DNA of 64,000 nucleotides from Nonomuraea helvata. Its GTDB lineage: Bacteria; Actinomycetota; Actinomycetes; Streptosporangiales; Streptosporangiaceae. The translations under genes were made by a program, and so were the position numbers. Each line of letters opens with the position of its first letter. The first letter of the stretch is position 1. The stretch spans positions 124,001 through 188,000 of the forward strand of contig NZ_BAAAXV010000011.1 of NCBI RefSeq assembly GCF_039535785.1. Direction: 5' to 3'. Positions 59,747-64,000 of the stretch are shown in pieces. The notes under the pieces are model-generated. The model was not told the DNA's origin. It searched no databases and saw only the letters and a list, made by a program, of their open reading frames with translations.

Positions 59747-59882
59747 AACGTCGCCTCCTCAGTTCCGTCCGGTTGTACGCGGGTCGCGATCTCGGGCCTG
59801 GGCGGGTCGGATCTGTCGTGTTCGACTCGTCACTGGATGTAATCGAAGCTTGACGCCATCCGCTGGCCTCTGCAAGTGAAAC

Positions 59883-59962
59883 TGCAAATTTGCATCGGCG
59901 TTCTCTCTGGGACTTCTGGTGCAGAGGAAGAGCACGTGCGGAACACTAGAGAGCCACGTGCT
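59883..59962. promoter_or_regulatory. Palindromes in the ATPase-XRE divergent promoter
   Basis: Two structures: a perfect 12-base palindrome TGCAAATTTGCA (59883-59894), and an inverted repeat AGCACGTG (59931-59938) / CACGTGCT (59955-59962) with a 16-base spacer containing CACTAGA, a possible -10 region. The second ends ~18 bases before the XRE start. They are plausible sites for autoregulation by the XRE protein. Confidence 0.45.
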
Positions 59963-59979
59963 TGAAGGAGGGCCCGACG

Positions 59980-60834
59980 ATGGCTGGTGGGCGAGGCCCC
60001 ACTCTCCGCCGACGCAGACTCGCGGGAGAACTCCGCCTTCTACGCGAGCGCTCCGGACTCACCGGAGAGCAGGTAGGAGAGCGGCTCGGATGGTCCGTCA
60101 GCAAGGTAAGCCGCATCGAGACAGCACAAGTCGGGGTGCGGACCGGTGACCTCACGGCGCTCTGCGACCTCTACGAGGTGCCAGCCGCAAAACGTGAGGC
60201 GCTCCACGAGCTTGCGCGGACAGCCATGCGGCGTGGTTGGTGGGAAACGTATGAGTCGATCTCGACCGACTACGCGAACTACATCGGCCTCGAATCCGAG
60301 GCCGCCGACATCAGGTGCTTCTCGCAAACCCTCATCCACGGACTGCTGCAAACAGAGGACTACGCACGTGCCGTCATCCGGGCGACTCTCATGCCGTTTG
60401 CGCCCGCTTCCGAAGTTGACCGCCGGGTTGAGATCCGTATGACCCGCCAGAAGATCCTCTGCCGGGACAACCCACTTGGTATCTGGATGGTCCTGGATGA
60501 AGCAGCGCTCAAACGTCTGGTCGGCGGCTCGGAGGTGATGAAAGCCCAGTGCGAGTCGTTGATCCGGATGTCAGAGTTGCCCAACGTCACGATCCAGATC
60601 CTCACCTGCTCCGTCGGCGCCCATCCCGGCGCCAACACCCCGTTCTCGATCCTGTCGTTTCCTGAGGTGTACGACCCTGACGTGGTCTACATCGAGACCA
60701 TGACGAGTAGCCTGTGGATCGAGGATGACAGTGAGGTTCACTCCTATAGCCTCGCCTTTGACCAAGTGCGTGCGATGGCGCTCAGCCCAGACGACTCGGC
60801 AGAGTTGATCTCAGAAATGGTTGGACGCCTGTAG
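59980..60834 (+). CDS. XRE-family regulator with DUF5753 domain
   Basis: 284 residues; ATG 59980 is preceded by AAGGAGG at eight bases. The N-terminal helix-turn-helix is LRLLRERSGLTGEQVGERL then GWSVSKVSRIE. The C-terminal ~190 residues are DUF5753 (YESISTDYANYIGLESEA ... TLIHGLLQTEDYARAVI ... IQILTCSVGAHPG). This class regulates development and antibiotic production in Streptomyces, usually with a small DUF397 partner, here encoded immediately downstream. Confidence 0.9.
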   Translation: MAGGRGPTLRRRRLAGELRLLRERSGLTGEQVGERLGWSVSKVSRIETAQVGVRTGDLTALCDLYEVPAAKREALHELARTAMRRGWWETYESISTDYANYIGLESEAADIRCFSQTLIHGLLQTEDYARAVIRATLMPFAPASEVDRRVEIRMTRQKILCRDNPLGIWMVLDEAALKRLVGGSEVMKAQCESLIRMSELPNVTIQILTCSVGAHPGANTPFSILSFPEVYDPDVVYIETMTSSLWIEDDSEVHSYSLAFDQVRAMALSPDDSAELISEMVGRL

Positions 60835-61110
60835 ATGGAAGAGGACCAGCAAGCCATGCACATGAATCCAATCGACCCCTCCACCCTCACCTGGCGGAAG
60901 AGTCGGCGCAGTGACGGAGGCAACGGCTGTGTGGAGGTCGCGGTGGCCGATGCCGCACCGGCCGATGCTCCTCACAAGGCCGAGCGAGGACCTCTTGTGC
61001 TCTTTCGCGACAGCGAGAACCCGGCAGGACCCGTTCTGGCCTTTACCCGCTCTGAGCTTGAAGCGTTCTTCGGAGGGATCAAGGACGGGGAGTTCGACGA
61101 TCTCATTTAG
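60835..61110 (+). CDS. DUF397 protein
   Basis: 91 residues starting directly after the XRE stop (TAGATG); ATG 60856 is an alternative start. The DUF397 core is visible: LTWRKSRRSDGGNGCVEVAV, VLFRDSENPAGPVLAFTRSE and LEAFFGGIKDGEFD. DUF397 proteins are small partners, possibly antagonists, of XRE/DUF5753 regulators. With the divergent ATPase it makes the typical three-gene regulatory set. Confidence 0.9.
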   Translation: MEEDQQAMHMNPIDPSTLTWRKSRRSDGGNGCVEVAVADAAPADAPHKAERGPLVLFRDSENPAGPVLAFTRSELEAFFGGIKDGEFDDLI

Positions 61111-61473
61111 CCTCCGTCAGTGAGGCTGAGGGCCGCTGCCTCCTGGTCAAAGGTGATTACGCGGTCCCTGCCATCAGCGACTCTCCCTAACCGGCTATCT
61201 CGGCGGACTGCCGTGTTTCCGGCAGGGCTTCTGGTCAGAGCACTAGGCAGCGGGGTGGAGGCCGGCGAGTGAAGCGAGCGGGTTTCGGGTGGGCTCCAGC
61301 AGGCCCACCCGGTAACCAGGCAACGGGTGGGGGCGGCGAGCGGAGCGAGCGGGGTTGTCCGGGGGGTCGAAGGGGCGGAGCCCCTGGGAGGCAGGGCCCG
61401 AGTGTTCGCATGGCGCATAGCGCCCCCAATGCGAGGACCTTGCCTTTGGCCCCAGGGCTCCGTGGCGTTCCGG
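61111..61473. other. Intergenic region with short G-rich repeats at the island edge
   Basis: 363 bases with no convincing gene between the DUF397 gene and the convergent TrkA gene. An 18-base near repeat occurs twice: GCGAGTGAAGCGAGCGGG (61265-61282) and GCGAGCGGAGCGAGCGGG (61336-61353). A GGGGCGGAGCCCC palindrome follows near 61372. G-rich GAGCGNAGCGAGC motifs of this kind are common in actinomycete intergenic DNA, so they are probably generic. Confidence 0.45.
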
Positions 61474-62133
61474 CTAGTGCTGGGAGAGGAGGTGGGCGAG
61501 TTCCTGCTCGACCTCCTGATTGGCCACGAACAGCAGTTCGTCCCCCGCCTCCAGCGGGTCGTCCGCCGTCGGTACCAGGACCCGGCCCTCCCTGAGGATC
61601 GCCACCAGGGCGGCGTCCACCGGCCAGGGGACGGAGCCCGCTCGCTGGCCCACGACCGGCGCGTCCTCCGCCAGCGTGAGCTCCACCAGGTTGGCCTGGC
61701 CCTGGCGGAAGGTCATCAGGCGGACGAGGTCGCCGACGCTGACCGCCTCCTCCACCAGCGCGCTCAGCAGGCGCGGGGTGGAGACGGCCACGTCCACGCC
61801 CCACGACTCGTTGAAGAGCCACTCGTTGTTGGGGTGGTTGATGCGGGCCACCACGCGCGGCACGCCGTACTCGGTCTTGGCCAGCAGGGAGACGACCAGG
61901 TTGACCTTGTCGTCGCCGGAGGAGGCGACCACGACGTGGCAGTTGTTGAGCCCGGCCTCGTCCAGGGAGGCGATCTCGCAGGCGTCGGCGAGCAGCCACT
62001 CGGCGCGCGGCACGCTGTCGATCTTGATGGCTCGGGGGTCGATGTCGATGAGCAGGACCTCGTGGCCGTTCTCCAGGAGCTCGGCGGCGATGGAGCGGCC
62101 GACGGCGCCTGCGCCGGCGATGGCGACGCGCAT
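61474..62133 (-). CDS. TrkA-family (RCK) potassium regulatory protein, second copy
   Basis: 219 residues from ATG 62133, directly after the first copy's stop. RCK_N domain: MRVAIAGAGAVGRSIAAELL (nucleotide loop), LLADACEIASLDEAGLNN, VVASSGDDKVNLVVSLLAK; the RCK_C domain covers ~140-219 (LTLAEDAPVVGQRAG ... AGDELLFVANQEVE). It should bind NAD(H) or ATP and gate a K+ channel or transporter together with the adjacent RCK protein. Mycobacterial equivalents are CeoB/CeoC. Confidence 0.9.
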   Translation of the reverse strand: MRVAIAGAGAVGRSIAAELLENGHEVLLIDIDPRAIKIDSVPRAEWLLADACEIASLDEAGLNNCHVVVASSGDDKVNLVVSLLAKTEYGVPRVVARINHPNNEWLFNESWGVDVAVSTPRLLSALVEEAVSVGDLVRLMTFRQGQANLVELTLAEDAPVVGQRAGSVPWPVDAALVAILREGRVLVPTADDPLEAGDELLFVANQEVEQELAHLLSQH

Positions 62134-62798
62134 CACTCCTCCTCTTCCGGTGCCGCGGCGAGCACCTTGTTGACGCGGTCCATGTCGTTCTCCGCGGCGA
62201 TCACGTGCAGCACGTCGCCCTCCTGCACCACGGAGTCGTCCGTGATGGTCAGGGCCTCGCCCATGCGGTTGATGAAGGCGACGCGCGTGCGTACGCGTGA
62301 TTCGAGGTCGACGACGCGGGTGCCGATCCAGTCGGAGTGCGCGGTGACCTCGGCCAGGATGACGGTGCCCGTGGGGTCGCGCCAGAGGGGCTCGGCGCCC
62401 TCGGGCAGGATGCGCCGCATGATCTGGTCGGCCGTCCAGCGGACGGTCGCCACCGTGGGGATGCCCAGCCGCTGGTAGACCTCGGCCCGGCGGGGGTCGT
62501 AGATGCGGGCGACCACGTTGTCCACGCCGAACGTCTCGCGGGCCACGCGGGCGGAGATGATGTTGGAGTTGTCGCCGCTGGAGACCGCGACGTACGCGGC
62601 GGCGGACTCGATGCCGGCCTCGGTGAGCACGTCGCGATCGAAGCCGATGCCGGTCACCCGCCGCCCCCGGAATCCGGCGCGCAGCCGCCGAAACGCCTGC
62701 GGGTCGCGGTCGATGATGGCGACGGAATGGCCGCTGTCTTCGAGGATGTGGGCGAGAGTCGAGCCGACCCGGCCACACCCCATGATCACTATATGCAT
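62133..62798 (-). CDS. TrkA-family (RCK) potassium regulatory protein, first copy
   Basis: 221 residues. ATG 62798 (MHIVIMGCGRVGSTLAHIL) is chosen because GGGGGGAA precedes it and the RCK fold begins there. It has the conserved VAIIDRDPQAFRRL acidic end of the nucleotide site and a C-terminal RCK_C domain ending DVLHVIAAENDMD, plus an acidic tail (PEEEE). It is co-transcribed with the downstream copy and divergent from the KimA-like gene across ~100 bases. Confidence 0.9.
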   Translation of the reverse strand: MHIVIMGCGRVGSTLAHILEDSGHSVAIIDRDPQAFRRLRAGFRGRRVTGIGFDRDVLTEAGIESAAAYVAVSSGDNSNIISARVARETFGVDNVVARIYDPRRAEVYQRLGIPTVATVRWTADQIMRRILPEGAEPLWRDPTGTVILAEVTAHSDWIGTRVVDLESRVRTRVAFINRMGEALTITDDSVVQEGDVLHVIAAENDMDRVNKVLAAAPEEEE

Positions 62799-62900
62799 TT
62801 CCCCCCGCATGTTCGCGGTCGGCCGGTTGCTGGACACCAGTATGGCCCGAGGGGGGAGCGCCTCGTTGAGGACCTCGGCATGGGGCTAGCATCAGGTTAC

Positions 62901-64000
62901 GTGGCGAAGGTAACGGATCTTGTCAAACGCTTGCTCGTGGGACGTGCCCTACGAAGCGGGCAGCTCCACGAGCAACTCCTGCCTAAACGGATAGCACTAC
63001 CGGTTTTCGCGAGCGACGCGCTCTCTTCTGTGGCGTATGCGCCTCAGGAGATCCTGGTCATCCTGTCACTGGCCGGAGTCTCCTTCTATACATACAGCCC
63101 GTGGGTCGCGATCGCCGTCGTGGTCGTGATGCTCACGGTCGTGGCGTCGTACCGGCAGAACGTGCACGCCTATCCCAGCGGCGGCGGTGACTACGAGGTG
63201 GCGACCACCAACCTCGGCAAGAACGCCGGGCTCACCGTCGCCAGCGCGCTCATGGTCGACTACGTGCTGACCGTCGCGGTGTCCGTCGCCAACGGCGTCG
63301 ACTACGTCGGCGCCACCATCCCGCTCGTGGGCGAGCACAAGCCCGCCATCGCCATCGTCATCGTCGTTCTGCTCACCGTGGTCAACCTGCGTGGGATTCG
63401 TGAATCCGGCGTCGCCTTCGCCATCCCGACGTACGCGTTCATGATCGCCGTGCTGCTCCTGATCGCCTGGGGCGGGTTCCGGCTGCTGGTGCTGGGCGAT
63501 CAGCTTCAGGCGCCGAGCGCCCACTTCACCATCGAGCCCGAGCAGACCAACCTCGCCACCTTCGCCGCCGCGTTCCTGATCCTGCGGGCGTTCTCCTCCG
63601 GCTGCGCCGCCCTGACGGGGGTCGAGGCCATCAGCAACGGCGTGCCCGCGTTCAGGAAGCCGAAGAGCAAGAACGCCGCCACCACGCTGCTGATGATGGG
63701 CCTGGTCGCGATCACCATGTTCGGCGGCATCATCGCGCTCGGCCTGGCCTCCGGAGTGAAGGTGGCCGAGCCGTCCGTGGTCGCGGAGGACCTGCGCCTG
63801 CCCGACGGCACCCCCGTCGGCCCCGGCTACTACCAGCAGCCGATCATCTCCCAGGTGGCCGACGCGGTGTTCGGCGGCGGGTCGCTGCCGTTCGTGGTGA
63901 TCTCGGCGGTGACGGCGCTGATCCTCTTCCTGGCGGCCAACACCGCGTTCAACGGCTTCCCGGTGCTCGGCTCGATCCTGGCGCAGGACCGTTACCTGCC
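62901..64000 (+). CDS. KimA-like APC-superfamily potassium importer (partial, 5' part)
   Basis: The frame opens at GTG 62901 and runs off the window (366 codons visible). After a basic start (VKRLLVGRALRSGQL) come ~10 membrane helices. LPVFASDALSSVAYAPQEIL, SYRQNVHAYPSGGGDYEVA and LRAFSSGCAALTGVEAISNGVPAF are close to Bacillus KimA (YdaO), a proton-coupled high-affinity K+ importer. The adjacent TrkA pair supports a potassium role. The cytoplasmic C-terminal part is outside the window. Confidence 0.85.
   Translation, partial: MAKVTDLVKRLLVGRALRSGQLHEQLLPKRIALPVFASDALSSVAYAPQEILVILSLAGVSFYTYSPWVAIAVVVVMLTVVASYRQNVHAYPSGGGDYEVATTNLGKNAGLTVASALMVDYVLTVAVSVANGVDYVGATIPLVGEHKPAIAIVIVVLLTVVNLRGIRESGVAFAIPTYAFMIAVLLLIAWGGFRLLVLGDQLQAPSAHFTIEPEQTNLATFAAAFLILRAFSSGCAALTGVEAISNGVPAFRKPKSKNAATTLLMMGLVAITMFGGIIALGLASGVKVAEPSVVAEDLRLPDGTPVGPGYYQQPIISQVADAVFGGGSLPFVVISAVTALILFLAANTAFNGFPVLGSILAQDRYL

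Noticed and set aside
61265..61353. GAGCGNAGCGAGC repeats as attachment sites of island B
   Set aside because: The motif is common in actinomycete intergenic DNA and no matching copy is seen at the left border of the island.

Overview
The window is very GC-rich actinomycete chromosome. It has GTG/TTG starts, ATGA/GTGA stop-start overlaps, SepH, DUF4193, DUF3710, DUF3159, DUF397 and CutRS-like genes, and the local gene order is best explained by a Streptosporangiales-type (Nonomuraea-like) actinobacterium. The genus is inferred from gene content, not proven.

Backbone 1 (1-31.6 kb): Nif3 tail, zinc-ribbon protein, RNase HI/phosphatase fusion and rnpB, then on the minus strand a giant DUF4132 protein, an SDR enzyme and a SulP transporter-carbonic anhydrase fusion. 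Next come envelope genes (Pro/Ser-rich anchored protein, PEBP lipoprotein, two PH-domain membrane proteins), a 944-residue SepH, a subtilisin-like gene that lacks its catalytic serine segment, an aldonolactone oxidase, a polysaccharide deacetylase, an MFS transporter, a lytic transglycosylase, ferrochelatase, an S9 peptidase, an inositol-phosphatase-like enzyme, a CutR/CutS-like two-component system and DUF4193. The order hemH ... IMPase-cutR-cutS-DUF4193 ... dut resembles Streptomyces (recalled from memory).

Accessory block A (31.7-46.1 kb): a TetR regulator with paaK, a divergent paaN, an MBL-fold protein and a FAD monooxygenase form an aromatic (phenylacetate-type) catabolic locus with a palindromic operator. 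They are followed by otsA, DUF4235, an alternative-type valyl-tRNA synthetase, an ArsR-like regulator/MFS pair and an AI-2E family permease.

Backbone 2 (46.1-48.5 kb, resumed at 61.5-64 kb): dut, DUF3710, OB-fold, DUF3159, then two TrkA/RCK proteins and a KimA-like K+ importer. In mycobacteria these genes are contiguous (recalled, Rv2697c-Rv2690c region). Here they are split by about 13 kb.

Accessory island B (48.5-61.4 kb) fills the split. It holds an AroA-like enzyme whose last ~170 bp are repeated 4,400 bp downstream, a Tn3-type transposase N-terminal remnant, a membrane-anchored STAND-like protein with 19 perfect 36-residue Sel1/TPR repeats, a DUF4143 remnant, a small secreted protein, and a regulatory triad (anti-sigma-like ATPase, XRE/DUF5753, DUF397). 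Its most notable content is a compact minus-strand operon with a 52-residue six-cysteine peptide, a MauE-like membrane protein, a MauD-like CxxC thioredoxin, an ABC exporter and a small S26 signal peptidase. It looks like a self-contained machine for making, oxidising, exporting and trimming a disulfide-rich peptide, and I do not recognise it as a described system.
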